Assembly (NCBI GenBank): GCA_949358305.1
Contig: OX442314.1
Location: 26,149,118 to 26,213,117, forward strand
Source of the DNA: Strigamia acuminata
Lineage: Eukaryota; Arthropoda; Chilopoda; Geophilomorpha; Linotaeniidae
DNA length: 64,000 nucleotides
Reading direction: 5' to 3'
This document shows positions 1-9,474 of the stretch, piece by piece. How positions within the stretch are numbered: the stretch's first letter is position 1; the number at the start of each line of letters is the position of its first letter. The notes under the pieces are model-generated. The model made no database searches. It was not told the origin of the DNA and was given only the letters and a program-made list of their open reading frames with translations. Position numbers and translations under genes: made by a program.

Positions 1-1837
1 GCTGGCAAAAAGCTAAACATGCAACAGGAAACAGATGTACATAAAATTCTATCTGCAACCTGGCAATGGGAGATCCCAATTACACATAAAACACCGGTTT
101 AGCAGGTCAACGACAAAATACAAAATTTTAACAGTCGAAGAAGACTGGCTGACTTGGCGGAGATGCAAAGTTTAACTGCTTTCTGGACAATTTTCCCGAA
201 ATATAAAATCCTATCAACAATCATTCGATGTAATCACCAAAGTTTAAACTGGACTATGATACAGTATTACTTCGATTAAAAGCTACAGTTCTTATTCCAA
301 ATCACCGCTGTCGGCAGCCGACAGATGACAATAATCCCAGCGAGATACTGGGAATTTCCAGGTATAAATTTGTTCCCGTGGCCCGACCTGCCCAGATTTC
401 TCGGTACTAAATTTGTTCCCAGTCCAGCCCTGTTCAAATACTAACCCCAGGTAAAAAAAAAAAAAATTGAAATGCATCGAATAATAGCCTGAAAGTGTAG
501 GCACCCTCGAATTACAGCCGCAGCTATTATTCGAGCAACTACAAATCGAGTGCGACTCTTAATCGAAGAAATACGGTATTAAGTTTTAAAGCTAGTATCG
601 AAGAATGAGAAAACATTTCAACTTCAAATTGTTTTCCTAAATAAGCAAAAATATTGCTATCATGTGATGTTCGGGGTCAAAATAAAATCCTGCAGTCAGC
701 ACTCTCTATTTGCAAAGTCGTAAACAACTTTTATTTCTCTGCTAGAAGCCAGTCTTAGCCAATCTTAAAAAATAAAAATATAAAAATTATGAAAATTAAT
801 TTTTTTTCAGATAAAATATTAGCACTACTTAATAACTTTCTTAGAGGATCCTTATCTAGACTTTCAATAAACTTTAGTTATGAGTCAAAATCTAAAAATA
901 TAAAATTATATATAAAAAAAATTATTACCTTAGAGGTTATGTTAATACCATAAATTCAACACTAAAGCCACAACCATCACATTTCAAACTTTATAACCTG
1001 TCTTAAAATTGTTATTTCACCCACAAGAAAATATTAAATTTTTTTTTTCAACTCAGAAATTCCATTCATCATATATCAACAAAAAGGAATTTCTTATTTT
1101 TATTATTTTTCTATTTTTTTTTTATTTTTATTTATTTATTAATTTTTTTTTTGAAAATTTAATTGGGAAATAAATTAAATCTTAGACTTTCTTCCTCCAC
1201 CAACCCAAAAAAATGACCTGCAAACCTGATAACTAAGTTTCCTCATTTCTCTCCACCAAATTGCATATTTATACACATAAAAAAAATAATAATTAAAAAA
1301 TAAAAAATAAAAATTCATTACCAACTCCCTACTTATTATGTAAGAAACACAAACTAACTTTCACGGCCAAAATTCAAATTTCCCAACTTTTTCCAACCCC
1401 CACCAACAAAACCCCCCAAAAAAATAATAAACAAAACTTTTCCACCTCTAAATACAACCACAAACCCAAAAAAAACCAAACAAATCCAAATTTAAATGAC
1501 AAAACATGGAAACAAGTGAAAATAAAAACTAAAACAAAAAATAAATTTCTAAACAAAAATTCGAATTTTTCATTTCCCCAACATTTCTCACAGAAACCCT
1601 CTAAAATTCCATGCCAGACCACATTCTTAAAAAATCTCCCACTTATCTGTCAGAACAAGTTCAAACAAAAGTTATTTTCACCGTGAAATAATAAATAAAA
1701 GTCAGATACGAAGCGAATCGTGCGTTAACCGTCGAGTACTAATACTAAACACAACACGCGCACTGCTTTTGTCAACAAGCACAAAAACCAGCATTTCTCA
1801 CTAAAACAGGCGTTACACCTCGTCCATTTCCACTTAC
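1..1837. other. AT-rich non-coding stretch
   Basis: No convincing coding exon, RNA gene or transposon end was found. The stretch is dominated by A- and T-runs (for example 1085-1155 and 1280-1315). Because a strong splice donor on the minus strand lies at 1837-1832, part of it may be the first intron of the gene whose 5' exon is listed next; that is inference. Confidence 0.4.
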
Positions 1838-2016
1838 CCGTTCATTTTACGTTTCACTCTGCTAACGTGGCCACGATTCGAAGCTGGAATCACAAAAAGA
1901 AGAAGAAAGTCCGTATGACTGCCACTAACAGCCCCCACAATGTCCACAGCCTGGCTCCAAGATGGCAGGAAATGTGAATGACACCGACCTCCGGTGATAA
2001 GTTTCGCAATTAACAC
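1838..2016 (-). other. candidate 5' exon of an unidentified minus-strand gene
   Basis: On the minus strand an ATG in good context (AAAATGAAC, ATG at 1845-1843) is followed after eight coding bases by a consensus donor GTAAGT (1837-1832). Upstream lies a promoter-like cluster (GC box, two CRE-like sites, CCAAT box). The simplest reading is a mostly untranslated first exon whose coding part starts with Met-Asn and continues outside the window or after a long intron. A longer open frame from an ATG at 2016 crosses the same exon and ends at the TAA inside the donor; it may be chance. The downstream exon was not identified, so the product is unknown. Confidence 0.3.
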
Positions 2017-2020
2017 GAAT

Positions 2021-2066
2021 GGGCGGGATTTTATGACGTCCTATGACGTTGCGCTACATGATTGGT
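2021..2066 (-). promoter_or_regulatory. candidate host promoter: GC box, CRE-like and CCAAT motifs
   Basis: GGGCGGG lies at 2021-2027, TGACGTC at 2034-2040, a second TGACGT at 2044-2049 and ATTGG (an inverted CCAAT box) at 2061-2065, in otherwise AT-rich DNA. This clustering is typical of a housekeeping promoter and sits directly upstream of the candidate 5' exon. No TATA box was seen. Function is inferred. Confidence 0.35.
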
Positions 2067-2476
2067 TGGAAATCGCATGATGTAACCGTTTGAGATTTTT
2101 AAAGTGCATTTTTCTGTGAATTCGCGAAGAAATAAAAAGATATTTGAATGAGTACTTGTTTATTTCCACTTGGACGATTTATACTTCCACTTTTTAAATG
2201 CATGACGTACCAAAGGCGATCAATTACATCGAAAACAAAAAAGTTGAACCTAAATCCACTCATCTACATGTCTCGAAAATTCATCTAAAGAGATCTGCGA
2301 ACTGACCATTCAACGACTTAAAAAATGTACAATTTAAGTATTGCATCGAGCATTTGCCACGAAAACCATAACAGCGAACAATAAATTAAACTACAAAAAA
2401 AAGATTTATCACAAAAAAAAACCAAAAAAAAAAGAAAAACCAAAAAAAATCCAGTTATTATTTTTGCACAAAATTT

Positions 2477-2690
2477 TCAAGATTCAGACGAACTAGTCCA
2501 CCTCATCAACGCAACTTTCATTCGATCGTAAACAGCTTCCCACGAATCCAGAGCGGGTCTTACGTCGAGGATGGTAAAATGACCAGTTTCTACGTTAACT
2601 GGTCCTCCGTCGTAATAATCGATCACGTATCGCACTTCTTTGCCACAACGATCGATGACCCAGTCGTGTCGATCAAACGGCAGCTCATAC
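2477..2690 (-). CDS. HCCS: HCCS exon 5 (C terminus)
   Basis: 214 nt from an ATTAG acceptor to the stop. It encodes [19 protein letters not shown] and [10 protein letters not shown] and ends RWTSSSES. Confidence 0.93.
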
Positions 2691-5476
2691 CTAATAAAAA
2701 ATAAATAAAATTGATAAATAAGTACACAAATAATTAACAGGAGCATTCATAAAGTCTTAACTCGCAATTAGACAATTTTTGTGGTTTAAATGTCCACTAT
2801 ACAACTGAAAACAGACTAAATCGGCCGCCATGTTTTAAGTTACCGTATATACTCGCATGTAATGCAAACTTGTAGTTTTCTAAGAAATAAGCTCGAAAAT
2901 GGCATGTCCACTTATAATGCAAACTTTTAATCTTGTTCCGTAACATTCTTAATAATGCAAAACAAATTAGCGAAAGGAAAATTTATCTATTTAAAATAAA
3001 ACGTAAAATGTTGGCTCATTTTCAGGTTTATTTATCGAATAACTGTATTAATATCCACATACAGTCGAAACTCTTTATACCGAATCGCAAAGGACTCGAA
3101 AAATTGATTCGTTATTACGAGAATTCGTTATCTCAAAATTTTTCAACATTTTTAGGTATTCGTTACATCGATAATTCGTTAATTGCGATTCGTTATAGAG
3201 AGTTACGACTGTATATCCATATTTGAGCACTACGTGTAATGCAACCCCCTAACTTTAATGCGAGTATATACGGTAGATCGCGATAAGCGATTGAAATTTG
3301 TTGCTTAAACATAAAAATGCTGTTTAGTCTAGATGACTTTATGAATGCTTCTAGTTCAAACGACAAATCGGGATAAATTACCCCAACCAGGATCGGATTC
3401 TGGCCCTGGGCGAGTATTCCTTCGCTTTTCCGCCAAATCTCTTGAGTTGTGGTGACATGCATTCCCTGGAATTGAATTTTAGAAATTAATATAAAATTTT
3501 ATTTCACTTTTTAATTTATTTCTGTTTTTTATCAATTTGTGCTCTGCCACGCTGCAAGTATTCGGAATTTGTTTTATACCACCCGTTGGAATTCTCCATT
3601 TCATATTTCAATGGAGGATACATGGCATTAATTAAAGACGATCGATTAAACAAAACTGTGGAGACGTATTATGATAATTTGGCACTTGGTGCGGAACATA
3701 AATAAGGAGCCTCGAGGTGCAATGGCCATTGAGTACGTGGCAGATTTTTCCTCGAAATAAATGATGCATTTTTAGGCATAAAACTGTCCGAAATAGCTGC
3801 AAAAATGTACAATTTAAAACAAAACAAAATTCATTTTAGAAGAAATTCTTTCAGTATTAAAACAAATTTTTAAAAAATTTAAATTTTTGGCATAAAAATC
3901 TATTTTTAAGCGCAGAAACAGCCTGTTTAGGTGTCTAAATGCATCAGTTGTTGACAAAAATGTATCTTTGCAGCCATAATAAATCGGACTCTACTGAAAT
4001 TGCATTTTCTAGTTGCAAAATTGCATTTACTACCATAGTTGCAAAAATGCATTTACTAGATGTAAAAATGCATTTACTAGTTGTAAAAATGCATTTACTA
4101 GTTGTAAAAATGCATTTACTAGTTGTAAAAATGCATTTATTAATTGAAAAAAATGCATTTATTACTTGAAAAATGCATTTGTTGCAATTTATTACATTTT
4201 TTAGTTGCAAATAATGTACCTGAAAGTACAAATAAGCTCAAGGGACAATAAAATAAAATAAAATATCATTAATAAACAAACATTTGATATTTTCCCGTCT
4301 GCCCAAAAAGCGCCACAGCAGCAACTGCCAGAGACACATTGGTCATTTGCCTGATCAACACGAATGATGCCACTGTTTAACTCCTCACCTGCAACGAGCA
4401 TGCTTCAAACTAAACCTCAATTCCTTATCAGAAGCAAGACCGTCGAAAATTATAAACACAGCGAACTAATTTCGCTCATTTAAAACAAAACGTCAAAACA
4501 ATTCCCACAGGTCTCCCATTTTTGTACGTAAATGTGACGCTTTAGCAATAATATTATTTAAAAAACATGCCTCATTCATGTCTGAATAATATTAAAATTC
4601 AGCGAATTTAAAATACCAAATAAATTTTCCTTTTCATTAATTAAATAATCATAAATTTCTTTCTGACAAAAAAACAAATTTCAGACAAAAATGAATCACA
4701 CTCGACACATTGCAAAACAATCTAACAAAATTAACGAAAACGAAACGTTAAAACACCACTAATCCTCCGAAAACATCATCAAAATTGCCAAACCAAACCA
4801 CCAAAATCGTGAATATTAACTTTGCATGAAGCGCCTCCCATTTCAAGACTTCTCTCCACGCCAATTCATTATTCACGTTGTGTATTCGAACGATGTGCGC
4901 CATGTCATCCGGAGTAATATCGCTCGTTTGCCAGCGCCAACCTTTTCGCAACATTGCATTCCAAAACATCTATAAAAAATAAAAAAAAAATCACCCATCA
5001 ACACCCGATTTTTATCCACAACAATATTTACCTGTTGCGAAGGATATACCCACGTGTCATCAGTTCCTGCTCTAGGAATATTCGACACTTCTCGTTCCAC
5101 GGGTAAAGTAAACGGTTGTCCGGGACTGGGTCGTTGGTTTGGCGCCGGCATCTAAAAAAAAATAAAAAATGTAAAATTAAAAATTAATTTTTTAGTAAAA
5201 TAATTTTCTCGATTTATTCTGTGCGATTGATATTACCATGTTGGAGAGGTTGATGTCATCACCCGATTCTAATTGTTGTCCTTTGGCCATGTGGATGGGG
5301 CATCCGCTCGGTACTTGCCCACTGGATTCGTATTGTTGGAAGGATTTGTTCATGGGACATTGCGATGCTGCGTGTTTTTGAGGTTGAGTTGGTTTTGAAT
5401 CGTTTGGTTTTATACCGTGAATTATATCGGTAGCTGTAGAATGAGCTGTTGCAGCCGTCGAAACGTTCGCTCCCAT
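2477..5476 (-). CDS. HCCS: holocytochrome c-type synthase (cytochrome c heme lyase), five exons, complete
   Basis: Attaches heme covalently to apocytochrome c in the mitochondrial intermembrane space. Five exons join in frame: 5476-5237, 5151-5032, 4969-4821, 3465-3382 and 2690-2477, giving 268 residues plus stop, the same length as human HCCS. Visible hallmarks are two Cys-Pro heme-regulatory motifs (QCPMN near residue 40, GCPIH near residue 59), the IVRIHN motif with the conserved heme-ligand histidine at about residue 150, the [17 protein letters not shown] block, [10 protein letters not shown], and DYYDGG with [10 protein letters not shown] near the C terminus. All introns are GT...AG: 85, 62, 1355 and 691 bp. 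Intron 3 holds a minisatellite and intron 4 holds nested MITEs. The ATG at 5476 starts a Met-Gly N terminus typical of the family. The next AATAAA downstream on this strand is at 2163-2158. Identity is very secure from motif order. Confidence 0.95.
2843..3273. mobile_element. MITE with CCGTATATACTCGCAT terminal inverted repeats
   Basis: A left end CCGTATATACTCGCAT (from 2843) is mirrored exactly by the right end finishing at 3273. TA dinucleotides flank both sides (2841-2842 and 3274-3275), the target duplication expected of Tc1/mariner-pogo type elements. It has no coding capacity, lies in HCCS intron 4, and contains a second MITE. Confidence 0.8.
3062..3211. mobile_element. nested pogo/Tigger-like MITE (CAGTCG...CGACTG)
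   Basis: A 150-bp element with imperfect inverted ends of about 27 bp starting CAGTCGAAACTC, flanked by TA at 3060-3061 and 3212-3213. The CAGTCGAA start is characteristic of pogo/Tigger-type TIRs. It is inserted inside the 2843-3273 MITE. Confidence 0.75.
3382..3465 (-). CDS. HCCS: HCCS exon 4 (FGG / SPRAR block)
   Basis: 84 nt between an ATTCCAG acceptor and a GTAATT donor. It completes the Lys codon of exon 3, adds 27 codons containing [17 protein letters not shown], and leaves two bases for the Gly codon that exon 5 completes. A longer open frame through the same bases in another phase (3462-3193) is a shadow. Confidence 0.92.
4018..4190. repeat. 21-bp minisatellite in HCCS intron 3
   Basis: About eight copies of a unit like GTAAAAATGCATTTACTAGTT, perfect in the centre and degenerate at both edges. 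Open frames on both strands here only reflect the repeat. Confidence 0.85.
4821..4969 (-). CDS. HCCS: HCCS exon 3 (residues 121-169)
   Basis: 149 nt, starting [11 protein letters not shown] and including HIVRIHN, whose histidine is the expected axial heme ligand, then LKWEALHA. It ends two bases into a Lys codon that exon 4 completes. Confidence 0.93.
5032..5151 (-). CDS. HCCS: HCCS exon 2 (residues 81-120)
   Basis: Forty codons between a TTTTTAG acceptor and a GTAAAT donor. It begins [14 protein letters not shown] and ends WVYPSQQ, the conserved stretch that leads into the heme domain. Phase 0 at both ends. Confidence 0.93.
5237..5476 (-). CDS. HCCS: HCCS exon 1 (residues 1-80)
   Basis: Eighty whole codons from ATG to a GTAATA donor at 5236. 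It carries both CP heme-regulatory motifs and a Ser/Thr/Ala-rich low-complexity N terminus. Phase 0. Confidence 0.93.
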
Positions 5477-5745
5477 TTTGCTTTTGGTGATCGCGGATGA
5501 TCTCGGGATCCGGAACTTGTTCTAGTTTATGTTCGGGCTCGGTTTGTTGAAAAGGTGAAGTTTGAAACGAAATCGATTTGTACTTGTGGCGCTAATTTTA
5601 AATCACGCATTTATAGTATTGATTTGGTTTATTTTTTTGTGAACAGTCAAAAAAAAATAATATAATAATAATATCCAAGAACTAAACGAATTTTTTTTTT
5701 TATAAATTTAAAATTTCAATATTATGAATAATCAATTTAAACAAA

Positions 5746-5981
5746 TCAGTCTTCATCCTCTTCAGTGTCTGTACGAACTCTGACATTTAGGTATGGAACA
5801 GAGGTTCGGTCTAAAATCGATGGAACGTTGACAAATATCTAAAAAAAACAATTTTTTAAAAAAAAAATCAAGATTTTGAAGTAAATCAATAATCACCCGT
5901 ACTACATTCATTAACACAACTACAGATGGAAGATGGGAGGCATGACCAGGAGAAAATGGCCTCAGGCAAAGAATGAGTACA
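5746..5981 (-). CDS. two terminal exons of an unrecognised minus-strand gene
   Basis: Exon 5981-5897 (85 nt) and exon 5838-5746 (93 nt with stop) are joined by a 58-bp intron (GTGATT...TTTTTTTAG), phase 0. The joined reading is a hydrophobic stretch containing PFSPGHASHLPSVVVLMNVV, then IFVNVPSILDRTS and an acidic C terminus ending DTEEDED. I do not recognise the family. It lies 270 bp upstream of HCCS on the same strand. Upstream exons were not found; the next copies of this block (6045 and 6287) are frameshifted or truncated, so this could also be a duplicated fragment rather than a working gene. Confidence 0.35.
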
Positions 5982-6350
5982 CTAAAAATGAAACAAACGT
6001 TAATTCAATCAAACCAAATCAATTTAATTTTTATGAACTCCATACCTCTTCAGCATCTGTACGAACCCTCTGACAATTACGTGTGGAACAGAGGTTCGGT
6101 CTAAAATCGATCGAACGTTGACAAATATCTAAAAAAAACAATTTTTTAAAAAAAAAATCAAGATTTTGAAGTAAATCAATAATCACCCGTACCACATTCA
6201 TTATCGCAACTACAGATGGAAGATGGGAGGTACGGCCAGGAGAAATTCAATCAAACCGAATCAATTTAATTTTTATGAACTCCATACCTCTTCAGCGTCT
6301 GTCTGAACTGAAAAGAGGTTCGGCGGTTCGGCCTAAAATCCATGAATGTT
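5757..6350. repeat. tandem duplication of the exon-pair block (2.2 copies)
   Basis: Copies begin with CCTCTTCAG at 5757, 6045 and 6287. The second copy has lost about 45 bp at the start of the first exon and carries small indels that shift the frame of the last exon; the third is only the first 60 or so bases. The long conserved intron stretch ATATCTAAAAAAAACAATTT is shared by the first two copies. Confidence 0.8.
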
Positions 6351-6485
6351 AAAATATATGTTTTCGGCTGGTTTGCGATGTGTTGTTGGATTCCCGCTGT
6401 TTTTACTAATAGTACCATGCCATGTGACTTTAATGAAAATTTGTTGATGTTTGCACCAAATACGTCAGTTATTGGGGTTGCCATC

Positions 6486-6955
6486 TAGTGATAAAATTGA
6501 ATAAGTTCTAATTTAACTTGGTTTTTATTTTTAAAATTTTAATTTTGTTTTTAATGGATCAATTAAAGACTTAAAAACTGGCTTTAATGATTTATAAACT
6601 TTATTTAATCATTAAGAAACGTGATTTAGTGATTTAGAACTTGATTTAAAAGATTTAAAAAGTGCATTTTGAAGAAATGATTTAGAAACGGCACTTGATG
6701 ATTTTGTTGCTTCAATGACTCTGAAACAGCATTTTTCCTATTTTAAATTTAGCCACTGCATCTGTTTATTTTTATGTAAACAAGTTACAGGCGTCGACTT
6801 CCGCATTCGGCATGCATTATTTACATTACGGCGTGACATCTAGTGTTTTAATACTCAATTACCTGTATTGTAAATCCCACTTCTCTGACCTAGATAAAAG
6901 AACGAATTTGAAACTAATAATAATAACAATAATAACGCCATCCAAAAAATCAAAT
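6486..6955. other. no gene seen
   Basis: AT-rich DNA with many short GATTTA-type repeats (6555-6705). No exon, promoter cluster or transposon end could be supported. Confidence 0.4.
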
Positions 6956-6964
6956 AAAAAATGC

Positions 6965-7261
6965 AGCCCAGTTAGCCCAATGGTAAAGATGGCCCTGGCA
7001 ACCGGAAGTAACCGCGGATACGACGAACTAGTCCCACACCACGTAACGAAATAAATTCTAAAAAAAAATGATTTTAATTGAATTTTGACTGATTTTTAAC
7101 TCTAAAAGATCCACGTCGTGAACGAAATTCGAATGTACCCATCGTGGCTCGACGAACCAAACCCGGACCGGAAGTTCATGAGCTCAAAAACCGGCATCGT
7201 TGCAGGAAAACGTGCCCTAAATCTGTTGCATAGCGAGTTGGGACGGAGCGGCTTTAACCAA
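6965..7261 (+). CDS. candidate exon pair, product not recognised
   Basis: On the plus strand an open stretch ends at a donor after 7042 (CACCAC|GTAACG). After a 66-bp intron ending TCTAAAAG a 153-nt exon follows (7109-7261) with an AACCAA|GTAAAT donor. Both are phase 0, so the join is in frame. The reading contains [18 protein letters not shown], then [19 protein letters not shown] and [20 protein letters not shown]. The start has a faint resemblance to a short-chain dehydrogenase nucleotide loop but the rest does not continue that fold. The 5' limit of the first exon and the downstream exon are unknown. Confidence 0.3.
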
Positions 7262-7357
7262 GTAAATTAGGGAAAATGTAATTTTTGACGTAAAGCGGCG
7301 TGCAGGCGTGACATACCCTATATTTCCTCCTTTTCGAGTGAAAATGCGGTCTATCGG

Positions 7358-7434
7358 GACTAAAATCCATGAAATGTTCAAAACAAAAGTTGATTTTCTA
7401 GATGAGTGTTTTGAAGATGTCATGGATTTTAGTC
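7358..7434. repeat. 27-bp inverted repeat (hairpin)
   Basis: GACTAAAATCCATGA... at 7358-7384 is mirrored at 7408-7434 with three mismatches, and the flanking CTATCG/CGATAG bases may extend the stem. The loop is 23 bases. It could be a degenerate small inverted-repeat element. Confidence 0.6.
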
Positions 7435-7638
7435 TATCGCTGAACGACGTGTTATTCCACGCGCGATATGCCGTTGCGCGACGTCGCACTCGGTCATACG
7501 CGCAGTAGTTGCAACTGCGACGCCGCGCGTAGACGTGTTATCAGTATTTCCTGGTGCACAATAATGATTTCAACAACAAAACCTCATGCTAGTATACTGC
7601 TATTCGCGTCACGTTTGGACAATGTATTCTATGGACTG

Positions 7639-7749
7639 TGCTTTTGGTGATCGTAGATGATCCCGGGATCCAGATCTTGTTCTAGTTTATGTTCGGGCTC
7701 GGTTTGTTGAAAATGTGATTCGTACTTGTGGCGCTAATTTTAAATCATG
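7639..7749 (-). other. partial duplicate of the HCCS upstream region
   Basis: 7639-7749 closely matches 5479 to about 5612, which is the 5' untranslated and promoter sequence of HCCS: TGCTTTTGGTGATCG, TTCTAGTTTATGTTCGGG and TTGTGGCGCTAATTTTAAAT are shared. The HCCS start codon is not included. The match stops at the Gypsy element 1 insertion and appears to resume after it (18851 to about 18935). Confidence 0.8.
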
Positions 7750-8663
7750 TGTCGTATGGCAACTGTTGGCTGCTCATACATTTCTGTGGGGCAACTGTTG
7801 GCCATCCATACATCTCTGTGGGACACTTCAGTGAGGCACTTTGATTGGTCAGCCTCGTTTTGAACATTCAGATACCTGCTGTGACACCTGTGATGTGACT
7901 AAGTGATGAGTCACCAATTCCAGGAATACATGGAACCAATCGGCAAAAGGGATTAAGCAGAGGAGGAGCTTGGTGAGTCATCAACTCTCTGTTAAGCATG
8001 GAAAATGGCATTGGTGATGACACTATTGGGATTAACAAGGGTGGGAACTAACATTCCTGCACTTGTGAAAGAGATAGTGGAAACACAGTGTGTGCAGAAC
8101 AAGTTTGCAGTTAGATGTTGTCTTGACCAGTTCACCCAGAGAGCAGTTCCAAGCAGCCCAGACCAAGCAGTAGAAGTTAGGCCACTTCAACCTGTTCCAA
8201 GCCAATTCTAAAGACCAACTAGAATTATGGATCCAGAGAAGACCTTCCTGAAACTTCAAGGAACCTTGGCTAAGAATCCAGAATGCCACATCTAAGTAGA
8301 ACATTGGAACATTCAGGGAGAAGCAGTGTGAAGTGTGTGTCTTTGTGTGTGAAGCAGACAAAGGAAAAGATCTGTGAGTACCAAATTTGCCACCATTTGC
8401 AATTTTTCTGTTTCTTGAATGTGTTAGATTTAACCAATGTTAGCTTTGTGTATTTGTAGTTTAGTTAGTATGGTATTATGTCTTGTAATTACATATACCA
8501 TTTGGTAGTATTTGATAGTATTGTGTTAGGAATTTTGGTGTGAACCAGCCTTTTGTATAAAGGCAAATTAAATAAACTTTTGTTCTTTTCTATTTTCAAC
8601 TTTCAATGTGTTTGCTTTATTTGAATCTAATTTCCACCGAGCCAAAGAACCCACTTTGCCACA
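7750..8663 (+). repeat. 5' LTR of Gypsy element 1
   Basis: 914 bp from TGTCGTATGG to TTTGCCACA. A TATA-like TGTATAAAGG and an AATAAA (about 8552-8576) near the 3' side are the likely promoter and polyadenylation signals. The 109-residue open frames inside it occur in both LTRs and are not considered genes. Confidence 0.95.
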
Positions 8664-8664
8664 A

Positions 8665-8682
8665 TGGTGCCGTGACATTGGA
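8665..8682 (+). promoter_or_regulatory. primer binding site of Gypsy element 1
   Basis: TGGTGCCGTGACATTGGA begins two bases after the 5' LTR, the normal PBS position, and starts with the TGG that pairs with a tRNA CCA end. I could not assign the tRNA with confidence. Confidence 0.7.
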
Positions 8683-9474
8683 ACTGATTGTTAAAGTAAA
8701 ATTTTCTTTTTGATAAATTTTAGGGTTAAAAATTGAAAATTTAGGGGTCAAAATTGCTAATTTTTGAATAATGAGTTTTCTTTTATGCTATTTTTGGCCA
8801 GGGTTGGATTTTAATATGTTAAATCAACTAGTTTCAATCAGTATGGTTCCGAAATTGGAAAATAAATTTGGCAAAAATTCTTCAACTTTTGGGGTAAAAA
8901 GTGTGGTTTAAAAACCAAGTTATTTTGTTGGAATTTCCAAGAAACTGGAATTCCTTTGTGTTATATTTTACCCAGCAGATGCTCTATTGTCTTGTGAGCT
9001 GTTGAGGAATTTGAAAAATATTGAAAGGATTATGAACAGGATACAGCTGCACCTGTTCAAACACCTGTTTGCATGACTCATAGATAGTGCATTGGAATTT
9101 GGCACAGTTAAGATTTTGTTAAGAATAATTTTTTTTGGATTTTAATTGGGTTAAAATATTTTTGGGAATGCATTTAGAGAGTCTTTGATTTTTGGAAGTT
9201 GAGATTTTGGAGGGAAATTTTAAATTTTGAATAGAATTTTTTTTTTGAATTTTAACTTTGGAATTCTTTTGAATTCTTGATTTTGTTTGGTGGTTTGGCA
9301 CAGTATTGGAATAATTTAAGTACAATTCTGTTGTTATAAACTACTGTTTCTATTGGTTGTACTAGCCTTTGTTGCTAAGATACCAAAGTAAGTTTAGGCA
9401 TTTCCTGTGTGCATTTATTGCTAGAAAGAGATTTGATTTCATTTTTTTTCCCAACTTTTGTTCATTCATTCAAC
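8683..9474 (+). other. untranslated leader of Gypsy element 1
   Basis: About 0.8 kb of AT-rich leader between PBS and gag with no long sense frame. It probably holds packaging signals; no specific structure was identified. Confidence 0.5.

Noticed and set aside
3193-3462. 89-codon minus-strand open frame in HCCS intron 3-4 region
   Set aside because: It is an off-frame reading of HCCS exon 4; in the correct phase the same bases give the conserved [13 protein letters not shown] block.
2477-5476. HCCS as a broken gene lacking the SPRAR exon
   Set aside because: First suspected because no long frame showed it; the 84-nt exon at 3465-3382 supplies it with correct splice phases.
6960-7050. tRNA-like look of AGTTAGCCCAATGGTAAAGA
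   Set aside because: No B-box GGTTCGAATCC and no acceptor-stem pairing; better explained as an exon candidate or chance.
8005-8361. Open frames of 68 and 109 codons in the Gypsy LTR
   Set aside because: They recur unchanged in the other LTR (18192-18548), start without context and lack any domain.
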